Shown: positions 51,349 through 61,128, numbered from the stretch's first letter. The stretch is 64,000 nt of DNA from Chitinispirillaceae bacterium (GCA_016927235.1 JAFGNB010000333.1:1-64000), one strand, 5' to 3'. The notes: a model not told the origin generated them from the letters alone. Translations and numbers: made by a program.

Positions 51349-54012
51349 TTACAATGCAGTAACCATTTTCCTCACCGCGTCGGCAACGGCTTCGGCGGTC
51401 GGTTGGGGCGCTTCGACCGTCCCGTCGGCAATCATCGACTGAACCGTCGCCGGCTTTCCAAACCGGAGAACGGTTTTTCTTCCCGTTTCCCTGATAATCC
51501 TTACCGGGGCTACTGAAGCGTTCGATTCAAGCGCCAGAAGCCCGATTGCCGGTTTAAACCGCTTCACTTCCCCGCCGCCGGAAATCGCTCCTTCGGGGAA
51601 GAAGATGATGTTGTCGCCCCTGCGCAATGCGGCGGTTGAAACTTTTAAAATTTCGATCGGGTCGCCGGGATTCAGCAGGGCGATCATCGCATGGCGGAAC
51701 AGGATGTACGGAACCGCCGGGGAGGCCGAAGCTTCCGGGTCGCCGAGAAACAGGGTTTTGCGCCGGATAGGCGGCGGCAGTGAGACAAGGAGGTCGAACA
51801 GGTCGCTGCGGTGGGTATGATTCGCTGCGAAAATGAGCGGAGGAGGCGCGGAAACGATCCGCTCGATGCCGGAGACGGATGCGGGCCGCAGCGCCGCGGC
51901 GAGGGCGCCAACGCTCCCCGATAGGAAATCAACGACGGGCCGCCGTTTCGGCAGTTGCGCTGAAACGTCGACAGACGCATCGGCAAAGATACGCTCCTTG
52001 ATGCCGAGCGTCCGTTCGATTGACGCGCCCTGATGCGCAGCGATTGAATCCCTGACAAGGGAGACCAGGTCGCTCATCGTCTCCATTTTGTCGAACACCT
52101 GCTCGGGAACGGAAATCGAAAACCCTTTTTCGAGAAGGCTCAACAGTTCGATCCGGTCGAGCGAATCGAGTCCGAGATCGATTTCAAGATGCGACCGGGC
52201 GGTTATTCGTTCCGGCCGGTTTTTGGGGGCAAGCCGCAGAATAAGTTCGACAATGCGCCGGTACTCATCGGTCTCCATCATCGCCATCTCGATTACCGAC
52301 AGCTCTTCACGGACGGGAGAACGGAGCTCCCGTTTCTGTTTGACGGCATGATACATCCGGCGCAGATCCGTCTTTTTCAGCTTGCGCGTGGTGGTGCGTG
52401 GAAGCGGCGTAGAGGAAACGACAAAGTCGCTGATGCGGCGGTAGACCGGCACGTTTCTTCCCAGACGTAAAAGCTCGGCGTACAGCAGGTCGGTCGCCTG
52501 TTGCCGGGATTTCGTTTTCCGTATCGACGCTTCGGGGACGATCGCCGCGGCGACGATCTCCTTATTGTCGGTTTCGATGCCGAAGACGCCGATCTCTTCG
52601 ATCAACGGCGAAACGCCGTAATACTCTTCAAGCTCCTCGGGGTAGACGTTTTTTCCGGATTCGAGAACGATGACGTCTTTTTTTCTCCCGGAAAGGTAGA
52701 GATAGCCGTCCGCATCTGTCCTGCCGAGATCTCCCGTATGAAACCATCCCTCAGCGTCAACAACCTCGCGGTTAAGCTCCTCGTTGTTGTAATACCCTTT
52801 GAAAACGCAACTGCCGCGGAGCAGCACCTCGCCGATACCGGATCCGTCCCGATCGATGATACGCAGTTCGTTTTCGGGGAGCACGGGACCGACCGATCCC
52901 AGACGCGCATGTTCTCCCGGGCAGACGGTGATCGGACCGAAGGTTTCGGTAAGCCCGTACCCCTCGACAATGGTGAACCCCAGACGCCGGAAGCCGTTCC
53001 AGTAGGTCCTGCTCAGCGCCGCCCCGCCTGAAATGACAAGGCGCAATTTTCCTCCGAACCCTTTGTGGACGCTCGAGAAGAGCTTTCGTTTGAATCCCTC
53101 GCCCAGTCTCTCGCCGACTGCGGCTGAAACCGTCTGCATGCCGGAGAAGAGCGCCTTGACAAGCGGACCCTTTTTTCTTACGTTGTGGAGGATGCTGTCG
53201 TAAAAGAGCTGCAGGAGCTTCGGCACCGCCGGCAGGTAGGTAACGCCCTTGTCGATCAACGCCTCCAGAATGAGCGGACCTTTGAGGTAGGGAACGAAAA
53301 CGATGTCCATGCCCGCGTACAGCGGCCCGACGATACCGGCGGCGCAGCCGAAAACATGATGCAGCGGAAGAACCGCGCATACCGTATCGTTGCTGTCGAC
53401 CTTCATGCGCGGCACCGCATGCCTGCATACCGCGGTGAAATTCTTCTGGCAGAGCACCGCCCCCTTCGCTTTTCCGGTAGTGCCTGAGGTAAATATGACG
53501 ACCATCGGATCATCGGGTCCGAACCGGGTTGAAAAAGCGTCGATCGACCCGTCGCCCTCGGCAATGAACCGGTCGAATCGCGGCTCCTTCTCCTCCGATC
53601 CGGGATCGAGAAGAATGATCTGCTCAAGGAAACGGTATTTCCCTTTGAGCTGCCTGAAAAGCCCGAGATACACGGTCGAGCAGAAGACGATCTTCGCCTC
53701 GGTGGTCGCGAGGATGGACTCTATCTCCACGGCGGGAATATTGGGATCAACCGGAACGGTACAGGCGCCGGTCAATATGATGGCGTGATAGGCGATGATC
53801 CATTCGGGCATATTTTCACCGATGACAATTGCATTGACGCCCTTCCGAAGCCCGTGTTTTTTAAGAACCGAGGCGAGACGGTTCAGATCGCGGTGGAATG
53901 CGCCGTAGGTCCAGCTTGTGTAGGTCCCCGCGCGTTTAATATGGAGACAGGGAAGCGATTCGTGCTTTTTAACGGATTCCGCAAGCAGATCGATGTAGAC
54001 ATGCTCATTCAT
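51349..54012 (-). CDS. Fused AMP-dependent acyl ligase, acyl carrier and acyltransferase
   Basis: 887 residues in three parts. Residues about 1-570 are an AMP-dependent ligase: VIFTSGTTGKAKGAV, EGYGLTETFGPIT, HTGDLGRTDADGYLYLSGRKKD. Residues about 590-670 are an acyl carrier domain with the phosphopantetheine Ser in DLGLDSLDRIELL. Residues about 725-887 are a PlsC-type acyltransferase: FAANHTHRSDLFDLL and FFPEGAIS. It likely activates a fatty acid, loads it on its own carrier and transfers it to a glycerophosphate-type acceptor, as in an extended Aas-like system. It stands alone, with GAGGAGAT before the ATG. Confidence 0.88.
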   Translation of the reverse strand: MNEHVYIDLLAESVKKHESLPCLHIKRAGTYTSWTYGAFHRDLNRLASVLKKHGLRKGVNAIVIGENMPEWIIAYHAIILTGACTVPVDPNIPAVEIESILATTEAKIVFCSTVYLGLFRQLKGKYRFLEQIILLDPGSEEKEPRFDRFIAEGDGSIDAFSTRFGPDDPMVVIFTSGTTGKAKGAVLCQKNFTAVCRHAVPRMKVDSNDTVCAVLPLHHVFGCAAGIVGPLYAGMDIVFVPYLKGPLILEALIDKGVTYLPAVPKLLQLFYDSILHNVRKKGPLVKALFSGMQTVSAAVGERLGEGFKRKLFSSVHKGFGGKLRLVISGGAALSRTYWNGFRRLGFTIVEGYGLTETFGPITVCPGEHARLGSVGPVLPENELRIIDRDGSGIGEVLLRGSCVFKGYYNNEELNREVVDAEGWFHTGDLGRTDADGYLYLSGRKKDVIVLESGKNVYPEELEEYYGVSPLIEEIGVFGIETDNKEIVAAAIVPEASIRKTKSRQQATDLLYAELLRLGRNVPVYRRISDFVVSSTPLPRTTTRKLKKTDLRRMYHAVKQKRELRSPVREELSVIEMAMMETDEYRRIVELILRLAPKNRPERITARSHLEIDLGLDSLDRIELLSLLEKGFSISVPEQVFDKMETMSDLVSLVRDSIAAHQGASIERTLGIKERIFADASVDVSAQLPKRRPVVDFLSGSVGALAAALRPASVSGIERIVSAPPPLIFAANHTHRSDLFDLLVSLPPPIRRKTLFLGDPEASASPAVPYILFRHAMIALLNPGDPIEILKVSTAALRRGDNIIFFPEGAISGGGEVKRFKPAIGLLALESNASVAPVRIIRETGRKTVLRFGKPATVQSMIADGTVEAPQPTAEAVADAVRKMVTAL

Positions 54013-54370
54013 GAAACCATCTCCTCGGAAAAGGCAGACACTGCCGGATCACGGCACGGTTAATAAAATAATTGCCGAGATCACCGGGAGACACGACTAT
54101 TTTATAGTGATTCAATCTCCATTGAGAGTAAACTCACATTTACGGTAGCGGGCGGGACGGCGCCTGCGCCCCGGGCATGGGGCCGTCAGCAGCGCCTCTG
54201 TTCGCTTATTCATTATCTCTTTTTTCGATATGTCGTGCCCCGACCGTGAGGGAGGGGGTTAAGGGCGCCATCCGCGACAACTTACTTTTTTATTTTTTTG
54301 TAGAGACGCACAACCGTACGTCTCTACATTATCAATATCAATACCGATTCCGATCCCGATTCCGACGCCG
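54013..54370. repeat. Repeat-rich gap next to the glycosidase remnant
   Basis: A perfect palindrome lies at 54300-54327: GTAGAGACG, a 10-base loop, CGTCTCTAC. It is followed at 54329-54373 by a tandem array of CCGATT/CCGATC-like units that runs into the start of the remnant gene at 54371. The left part (54013-54290) holds no recognised gene. These are typical dispersed repeat types and probably mark a rearrangement boundary. Confidence 0.6.
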
Positions 54371-55096
54371 ATGGATATCACCTCACCAGAGATGTCGCTG
54401 ACGCAGATCCCGGTGTATATCAAGGCCAATTCGATCTATCCCACCGGTCAGGTATTTGCCGGCCTTGCGAAAAAATGGGAGCCGGAGTTCGACGGCAGCC
54501 GAACCATGACGATTAATGCATTTTCAGGCAGTGCGGGCGAGAGCGTATCCTTCACGTATATCGATTACGTTGACGGCGACAAGGAGAAGGTCATGGAACT
54601 CGAGGTGGACGATGATGACGTCATAACCGTATCCGCACCTGCGATGACTCTACCGGGAACAGTGGCGCTGCGTCTGCCAGCAGCTCCGACGAGCGTCTAT
54701 CGTGGATCGTCGCAAATCGCTTTTCCGGTCTACGATGCCGGTGCAAATAAACTCACCGTGCCGTTTGAAGCGAATGAGCCGATCATGGTCACGGTAAACC
54801 CAACGGTTGAAATCGTCGCGCCGTTCGAACCGGTACAGGCTAAGGGATTGATAACGGTAAGGCATAATGGAACGGATAGGGAGCTTGTCATTCCCCGTAT
54901 GACAGGATTGGATGCACGCGGCAGAGCCGCCGTGAGGATTTTTTCCATGACTGGCAGGGAGATCGTTAAGAAATCCGTACCGTTGAACCGGCATGCTTCT
55001 ACGCCGCTGAAAATTACTACCGGTAAAGGAGTTTTCCTCGCAAAGGTAAGCATGCACGGCATATCCATGGGAACCGTAAAAATCATCATACCGTAA
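54371..55096 (+). pseudogene. C-terminal remnant of a family 31-like glycoside hydrolase
   Basis: 241 residues that match only the end of a GH31-type enzyme: IPVYIKANSIYPTGQVFAG, then AFSGSAGESVSFTYIDYVDGDKE, a DUF5110-like beta domain, and a C-terminal tail (RGRAAVRIFSMTGREIV...GVFLAKV) like that of the esterase at 2263. The catalytic barrel is absent. The frame stays open upstream through the CCGATT repeats, which encode only a short Pro-Ile run, so the 5' part was replaced. It is almost certainly inactive. Confidence 0.6.
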
Positions 55097-55230
55097 TTTG
55101 CAGCGCTGTCGTTCTGTTCGGGAGTCATGACACCGCACGTATCCCTGTGCATGAACAGCCCCTGCGCGTTGATCACCCGGCTCGGAACCGTTGCTACGAC
55201 GTCAGTCCCGCCGCCATCCGGAGACCGGTA

Positions 55231-55959
55231 TCAATCCTTCACCAGTCGCACCGAAAGGCCGCAGTTTTTATTCTTTTTCTTCCGGTTGAGCGAATCGCTT
55301 TTATAAAAGAGCATGCAGGCGGTTGCGGAAGTATTGTTGACCTCCGAGGCCGTCCACCACCACCCGAAAAGATTATGCGCGGTAAAACCGCCGCGTAAAC
55401 CGTCGCGCAGCCCGCCCGGAAGCGCCGTAAATCCGCTCCGGTTATTTTTTGCCGTTCTGCTGCCCACATAGCCGTCAGCGGAATTATCAATTATCCAGTC
55501 GGTTGCGGCGGCCAGGGTCTTGCCTACCGAATATCCGCGCGGCATGTATTTACCAGTGTGCAGATAGACAAGCAGGGTATCGAACTCATGGTCCATCGGC
55601 ACATGCCACCCCTTCGGAGCAAGTTTCCCCGAGTTGACAGCATACCAGTTATACAAAGCGCCGAATTTCTTTTTCCGTTTCGATGCGGTGGTATTATCGT
55701 AAAAACAGTAGGCGGGTGTGGTCATGCTGTCCCAGGCTGTATCATCGGTCACGTGTGTAACGGGAGTGCCGTCGTTGAACCTGGTGGTCCGCAGATTTTC
55801 AACGGTCCACACCTGGTTTCCGATTTTTACCGTATGGTAAAGGTTACCGTCCGCATCCGTTACGGTAATCACCGGAGTGGAATCCTGAACAGAGCCCTCT
55901 TTAGCAATTGCGACATGGGCTGAAATCAGCATTGCAATAAAAAACCAGCACCGGTTCAT
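55231..55959 (-). CDS. Fibrobacter succinogenes major paralogous domain protein
   Basis: 242 residues. A signal peptide (CWFFIAMLISAHVAIA) is followed by VTDADGNLYHTVKIGNQVWTVENLRTTRFNDGTPV, GALYNWYAVNSGKLAPKGWHVP, GFTALPGGLRDG, FGWWWTASEVN and a late GLSVRLVKD. This is the complete FISUMP domain, greatly expanded in Fibrobacter and some Bacteroidetes. It is exported and probably surface-attached; its function is unknown. AGGAGG precedes the ATG. Confidence 0.9.
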   Translation of the reverse strand: MNRCWFFIAMLISAHVAIAKEGSVQDSTPVITVTDADGNLYHTVKIGNQVWTVENLRTTRFNDGTPVTHVTDDTAWDSMTTPAYCFYDNTTASKRKKKFGALYNWYAVNSGKLAPKGWHVPMDHEFDTLLVYLHTGKYMPRGYSVGKTLAAATDWIIDNSADGYVGSRTAKNNRSGFTALPGGLRDGLRGGFTAHNLFGWWWTASEVNNTSATACMLFYKSDSLNRKKKNKNCGLSVRLVKD

Positions 55960-56046
55960 CGAGACCTCCTTCTATACGTCGCAGGTATTCGGCACTGTTC
56001 TCAGCCTCTGGGCCCCTCCGGGTGCCGACTGTTTTGCATGGTGCGT

Positions 56047-57102
56047 CTACCCCCGATCCCGCAGCTGCGCCGCCGTTTTTTCGAGCAGCTCGAAAACCCT
56101 CTTTGCGGCGTTTCCCGACAGTTCGGCAATCCCGCACGAAGGGGTGATGATCGATTTCGCATGCACCAGTGCAGGGTCGACACCGAGCGCGCAGAGGCGC
56201 TCAACGTGACTGTCATAAAGAGCGACGAGTGAGGCGGCATCCTCCTTAAAAATCATTTCCGAAGCCGGGATGATACCCCAGGCGATATATCCGCCCGCTT
56301 CGAGGTGTTTTTTTATCAGACGCGGGTAAAGGGTGACCGTTTCGCCGAACTCATACGCATCAAAGCTGACAATGTCCACGCCGGCTTCGATGGGGATCGT
56401 CCACTCCGTTTTTCCGCAGCAATGCAGACCGCACAGCGCTCCCACCGCATGGACCGACTCGACCATTTCATTGATAATGGTGACGACTTTATAGTGCGAA
56501 AGCGGCAACGAGAGCTGGGAACCGAAGGTCGCAAAAACCGGCTCATCGATGAAGCAGAGCAGTTGCCGGGCATGCGGGGCGAACTTTTTGATCTGCCACC
56601 GGCATTTGGCGATCAATCCCTTGACAAGTACATCAAGGAACGTCTCGTTGCGGCAAACCGGCTCTCCGTTCGTATCGAGGATATTCATACCCATCGTGAC
56701 CGGGCCGGTGGTCTGCATCTTGAGAAACGATATCGGTGTCCGCTTCAACCGCTTTTCGAGTGCGGGAATCCCGGCGGCGCATTTCTCCGAGATCTTGAAC
56801 GCCGTCCATTCGTCCGCAGCCTCGGATTGCAGATACGACTCATAGAACCCGAACATGGTATCGGCAAGGCGATCTTCGTTGCCGCTGTCAAAGAATACGC
56901 GCTCGTTCACCGCATCAATCACCACGCCGGGGAGTCCTTCGCTGAACTGGACCTCCGTGCGTTCGCGGAATCCCCTTTGAGGGAGCTGGGGCCAGAGAGG
57001 GCATGAAGGAATGTGTTCGAAAATGATATCGAGCGCCGCTTCAGCGGCAGTATGCGGCATACTGCCGATTGCCGTTGCAATAAAAGAGATTTCATCACGC
57101 AT
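56047..57102 (-). CDS. MetE/UROD-like methyltransferase family protein
   Basis: 351 residues from the ATG at 57102 (GGAGG six bases upstream); a frame start at 57219 has no ribosome site. It has the barrel layout of the cobalamin-independent methionine synthase C-terminal domain and uroporphyrinogen decarboxylase relatives: ATAIGSMPH, KMQTTGPVTMG, CFIDEPVFATFG, and zinc-type ligands in LHCCGKTEW and TPSCGIAEL. It is shorter than MetE and lacks its N-terminal half. The substrate may be a methylated compound and is not known. Confidence 0.7.
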   Translation of the reverse strand: MRDEISFIATAIGSMPHTAAEAALDIIFEHIPSCPLWPQLPQRGFRERTEVQFSEGLPGVVIDAVNERVFFDSGNEDRLADTMFGFYESYLQSEAADEWTAFKISEKCAAGIPALEKRLKRTPISFLKMQTTGPVTMGMNILDTNGEPVCRNETFLDVLVKGLIAKCRWQIKKFAPHARQLLCFIDEPVFATFGSQLSLPLSHYKVVTIINEMVESVHAVGALCGLHCCGKTEWTIPIEAGVDIVSFDAYEFGETVTLYPRLIKKHLEAGGYIAWGIIPASEMIFKEDAASLVALYDSHVERLCALGVDPALVHAKSIITPSCGIAELSGNAAKRVFELLEKTAAQLRDRG

Positions 57103-57379
57103 CGCTGCCTCCACACACCCCCGGATTTCAGTCTCCGGCATCCATAAAGCGACTTTGCGAATTGACGGTACAACCGTTCCGTTAAAAGGTGAGTTATGTC
57201 CTCCTTGCAAAAAGTTCATTACCGAAGTCGGTTTCTGTCATGTAGAGAAGAGAACAGGGGCGAAGCAGTAAAGGAACGGAACTGCCATAAAAGGAGTAGT
57301 GCCGGAACGGCTCTCTATCACCCTTTGACATGGAGTGACGGGGTAAGGCGGGAGAGGGCCGTTGCGGCTGATCGCCGGC

Positions 57380-58417
57380 CTATGTTGATTTTTTTCTCGC
57401 CTGATCGAGCATGACCGCTCCCAGAAGAATAACACCGAGAATGACCTTCTGCAGATATGATTCGACGCCGGCAAGGTTCATGCCATTGCTGAGCACACCG
57501 ATGATGAGCGCCCCAATCAGCGTGCCGGGGATGCTCCCTTCTCCGCCGGAGAGACTGGTACCGCCGACAACCGTAGCGGCGATGGCATAGAGTTCGTAGG
57601 AGACGCCGGCATTCGGCTGTCCTGAGGCGAGGCGGGAGGCAAGAAGGATTCCGCCGCATGCTGCGGTTATCCCGCTGAAGGCATATACGAACATTTTTAT
57701 GAATGCGACATTGATACCGGAAAGTCGCGCCGCTTCCTCATTGCCGCCCACCGCGTAGATATACCGGCCGACGGTGGTGCGCGTGAGAATTACATGAGCT
57801 CCGGCCATGATTGCGAGCATGATAAGAACCGGTATGGGAAGCCAGGGTCCCAACAGGCCTTCGAGTACATATCCCCGTCCGAGAACATTGAATTCCGCCG
57901 GAAGATTCCAGACGGGACGTCCTCCGCATATGATGAATGCCATTCCGCTTGCGGCAGTCATAAGCGCCAGGGTAGAAATGAAAGGAGGTACGTTAAACCG
58001 GGTAATCGTAAATCCATTTACCGCACCGCACAGCGCGCCGAGCAGCATTCCGCCGGTCAAAGCGATGCCGATCACCGCAACGACCGGCAGCCCGCTCAGA
58101 TGGAGGAGATGGGCGGTGAATACTCCCGCAAGAGCGGCGACCGATCCGACCGAAAGATCGATACCCGCGCTGATTATTACAAAGGTCATTCCGGTCGCGA
58201 GAATCGCATTGATGGAGATCTGGCGCAGAACATTTACGATATTGAGCGGCTGGAGGAAAAGCCCTTTGGTCCATAGGGTGAAGATGCCGCAGATAACTAT
58301 CAAAATGATGCCGATGCCGTATTTGGAGAGGGGGTTGCGGCGACGTTTCTCCCCCGCATTCCGCATCGGTTTACTGTTGCGGTCGAGGAAGGTATGTTTT
58401 GAGCGTTGCGGTTTCAT
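57380..58417 (-). CDS. rbsC: Ribose-type sugar ABC transporter permease
   Basis: 345 residues from the ATG at 58417 (AAAGGAA upstream); ATG 58453 has none. About ten membrane helices and the family block GTGMTFVIISAGIDLSVGSVAALAG, then GGNEEAARLSGINV and GGTSLSGGEGSIPGTLIGALIIG. It forms the inner-membrane channel with the ATPase at 58460. The symbol follows family resemblance; the sugar is not known. Confidence 0.85.
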   Translation of the reverse strand: MKPQRSKHTFLDRNSKPMRNAGEKRRRNPLSKYGIGIILIVICGIFTLWTKGLFLQPLNIVNVLRQISINAILATGMTFVIISAGIDLSVGSVAALAGVFTAHLLHLSGLPVVAVIGIALTGGMLLGALCGAVNGFTITRFNVPPFISTLALMTAASGMAFIICGGRPVWNLPAEFNVLGRGYVLEGLLGPWLPIPVLIMLAIMAGAHVILTRTTVGRYIYAVGGNEEAARLSGINVAFIKMFVYAFSGITAACGGILLASRLASGQPNAGVSYELYAIAATVVGGTSLSGGEGSIPGTLIGALIIGVLSNGMNLAGVESYLQKVILGVILLGAVMLDQARKKST

Positions 58418-58459
58418 CGGGCGATTCCTTTTGTATGCACGCTGATGCGGCATGTAGGT

Positions 58460-59938
58460 TTAATTGGCGGCGCACTCCATTATCTTTTCCTGAGTCGCCT
58501 CCCCGCGGGTAAACTGGGCCCGCAGCGCGCCTCCTCGCATGACAAAGATGCGATCGCTCATTCCCAGTACTTCGGGAAGTTCCGACGATACCATGATGAT
58601 TCCCATGCCTTCGGCTGCAAGAGTATTGATAAGCAGATAGATCTCCTGTTTCGCGCCGACATCGATACCTCGGGTCGGTTCGTCGAGCAGCAGGATCTTC
58701 GAGCGGGCCGATAACCACTTCGCGAGAACGACCTTCTGCTGATTGCCGCCGCTGAGTGAGCCGACACGCTGCAGCATGCCGGTGGTTTTAATCCGCAACC
58801 GTTCGATCTGAAGGGCTGCCGCTGCGCACGCTTTCTTTTTGTCGATGAATCCGAAGCGGTTGACGGCGTTAAGCGATGCAAGGGTTATATTGTCGCTCAC
58901 GCTCATGCCGAGCACGAGCCCCTGAAGCTTGCGGTCTTCCACGGCAAGGGCGATACCATTGCGTATGGCATTGCGGGGAGAGCGGATACGGACCGTTTTT
59001 CCCTCGATCATTACCGTCCCCCGATCGATCCGGTCGGCACCGAAGATCGCCCGCAACAGTTCCGTACGTCCGGAACCGACAAGCCCGGTGATTCCGAGGA
59101 TTTCGCCGTAGTTCAGTGAAAAACTGATGGCCTCGAGGACGCCGCGACGGCTGAGATTGTCGACGCGCAGAAGTTCGGTCCCCGTTACCCTCGTCCGGGA
59201 AGGAAATTCATCCTTCAGCTCCCGTCCCACCATGTCTTTGATAAGGAGTTCGCGGTTGTATTCGTTTCGCGTGCGTGTAATGATATGAGCGCCGTCACGA
59301 AGCACGGTCACCCGATCGGCGATCCGTATGATTTCTTCGAGTCGATGTGAAATATAGACAATCCCGGTCCCCTGCGCTTTGAGCAACGCAATGAGATGAA
59401 AAAGATTTTCAAGCTCGTGACCGGTGAGGGTCGCGGAGGGTTCGTCCATGACCATGATCCGCGCATTGATCGAAATGGCATGGGCGATCTCGACCATCTG
59501 CTGCTGTGCGACACTCAGAGTGCCGATACGCTCCTCAATGTCGAGCGGCACCTGCAACCGATCGAGGATTGCCCTGGCCTCCTCGTTGAGCTTTTTTTTA
59601 TCGAGAAATACCCCTCTGCGGGGTTCGCGCCCCAGAAAAATATTCTCCGCAACCGACAGCGAACGAATCAGGTTGAACTCCTGATAGATGATGCTGATGC
59701 CGCATTTTTCGGCGCTGCGCGGCGTATCGATGTCGACCTCGACACCGTCGATGCGGATCGATCCGGCATTGCGACGGCAGGCGCCGCCGAGGATTTTAAT
59801 GAGCGTTGATTTCCCCGCGCCGTTTTCACCGGCAATTGCATGCACTTCCGCCGGGTTCAGATCGAAATCGACTCCCTTGAGCGCACGGACGCCGGGATAC
59901 TCTTTGACGATTCCTCTCATTTCGAGCAGACAGGACAT
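58460..59938 (-). CDS. rbsA: Ribose-type sugar ABC transporter ATPase, double domain
   Basis: 492 residues with two ABC domains. The first has IAGENGAGKSTLIKIL and LSVAQQQMVEIAHAI with VMDEPSATLT. The second has ITGLVGSGRTELLRAI, a divergent P-loop without Lys, and LSGGNQQKVVLAKWL with LLDEPTRGIDVG. This asymmetry is typical of RbsA/MglA. GGAGAA precedes the ATG. It lies between rbsB and rbsC. Confidence 0.88.
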   Translation of the reverse strand: MSCLLEMRGIVKEYPGVRALKGVDFDLNPAEVHAIAGENGAGKSTLIKILGGACRRNAGSIRIDGVEVDIDTPRSAEKCGISIIYQEFNLIRSLSVAENIFLGREPRRGVFLDKKKLNEEARAILDRLQVPLDIEERIGTLSVAQQQMVEIAHAISINARIMVMDEPSATLTGHELENLFHLIALLKAQGTGIVYISHRLEEIIRIADRVTVLRDGAHIITRTRNEYNRELLIKDMVGRELKDEFPSRTRVTGTELLRVDNLSRRGVLEAISFSLNYGEILGITGLVGSGRTELLRAIFGADRIDRGTVMIEGKTVRIRSPRNAIRNGIALAVEDRKLQGLVLGMSVSDNITLASLNAVNRFGFIDKKKACAAAALQIERLRIKTTGMLQRVGSLSGGNQQKVVLAKWLSARSKILLLDEPTRGIDVGAKQEIYLLINTLAAEGMGIIMVSSELPEVLGMSDRIFVMRGGALRAQFTRGEATQEKIMECAAN

Positions 59939-59961
59939 GCACGTTCTCCGGCGGACGGGGG

Positions 59962-60864
59962 TTACTTGCTCTCTTTTGTCCAGACACCCACCGGGACCGG
60001 TACCGTGGCCGGAACGGTTTTCCCGGCAAAGTAGTCGGCGATCGTTTTGATGGCGAGCACGCCGATTTTCTTAGGCGACTGGATGACGTCACCGTAGATT
60101 TTCCCGTCTGCAATCGCTTTTTTGGCTTCGGGAATCGCATCGTAGCCGACAATAACCGTTTTTTTGCCTGCTGCTTCCACCGCGGCAAGCGCTCCGAGCG
60201 CCGAGTCGTCGTTAATACCGAACACCGCGCTGACGTCGGGGACTTTCAGCAGCATGTCTTCCATGGCCGACATTGCCTTGTCGCGCTGCCCCCACGCGGG
60301 GACATCGGCGATAATGGAGATGTTCGGATAGGCGGCAAGCGCCTCCCTGAAACCGGCAACACGATCGAGCACCGACGTGACCCCGGGGTGGTTGATGATC
60401 ACCACCTTGCCTTTTCCGTTGATCGCCGTGGCGATGAGCTTGCCGGCAAGACGCCCCCCCTCCCTGTTATCGGAGGCGATGTGCGACACCACCTTTCCCT
60501 GCGATGAAATGGAGGCGATGTCAACGGTAAACACCGGAATTTTCGCCTTGTTTGCGCCCAGTATCGAATTTCCGGCTGCCTTTGAATCGCATGGAGCAAG
60601 AACGATCGCGTCGACCTTCTGCGCGATGAAATCCTCTATCTGCGATGCCTGGCGGGCGGGATCGAACTCACCGGCCGTAACCACCAGTTTGTAGTGCGCT
60701 TTGGCAGCTTCGCTCTGCAGCCCCGATTCGAGATCCTTGTAGAACTGATGCTCACGCGAAAGCAGCGAGACGCCGATCACTTTCGGCGCAGCGGCATTTG
60801 TGTGCGGGATGAAAAGTGCGACTGAGACGACTAGCAGTGAAATAGCTTTACCTAACAACCGCAT
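59962..60864 (-). CDS. rbsB: Ribose-type sugar-binding protein
   Basis: 300 residues. A signal peptide (AISLLVVSVALFIPHTNAAA) is followed by a type I periplasmic-binding domain: KVIGVSLLSREHQFYKDLESGLQSEA, DAIVLAPCDSKAAGN, VSHIASDNREGGRLAG and VSAVFGINDDSALGALAAV. It binds a pentose, hexose or related sugar outside the inner membrane. First gene of the importer, AAAGGAG before the ATG. Confidence 0.87.
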   Translation of the reverse strand: MRLLGKAISLLVVSVALFIPHTNAAAPKVIGVSLLSREHQFYKDLESGLQSEAAKAHYKLVVTAGEFDPARQASQIEDFIAQKVDAIVLAPCDSKAAGNSILGANKAKIPVFTVDIASISSQGKVVSHIASDNREGGRLAGKLIATAINGKGKVVIINHPGVTSVLDRVAGFREALAAYPNISIIADVPAWGQRDKAMSAMEDMLLKVPDVSAVFGINDDSALGALAAVEAAGKKTVIVGYDAIPEAKKAIADGKIYGDVIQSPKKIGVLAIKTIADYFAGKTVPATVPVPVGVWTKESK

Positions 60865-60913
60865 GGAGCTCTCCTTTATTTACGGTAAATAGAATCACAC
60901 GTCTCGAAAATGG

Positions 60914-60945
60914 TTACATTGTAATATACAGCAATCCACGTAAAA
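60914..60945 (-). promoter_or_regulatory. Promoter and operator-like palindrome before rbsB
   Basis: On the minus strand TTTTAC (60945-60940), 16 bases, TACAAT (60923-60918). The -10 box lies inside an 11-base palindrome TTACATTGTAA (60914-60924). It would start transcription about 47 bases before rbsB. A repressor site is plausible, but the boxes are weak. Confidence 0.4.
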
Positions 60946-60999
60946 TCGAAAGATGGTTGAACCGGTAACGCTTCTTCCGCCACTGATTTTTATCTGATG

Positions 61000-61010
61000 G
61001 GAACGGTTCC
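61000..61010 (+). promoter_or_regulatory. LacI-type operator-like palindrome
   Basis: GGAACGGTTCC has perfect five-base arms about one central base and lies between rbsB and the divergent outer-membrane protein gene. A TATATT that could be a -10 box is at 61017-61022. LacI-family regulators bind similar sites, but no regulator gene is in the window. Confidence 0.35.
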
Positions 61011-61128
61011 AGAAGCTATATTTTCAAAACCAAACGGGCGGGTTCAGCGTGCGAATCAGAACTCCGGATACTGAAGAAAGGAGTGGTGATTCGTGCGGTA
61101 TCAACGGTTCAATGCTACGGGAGCGGAT

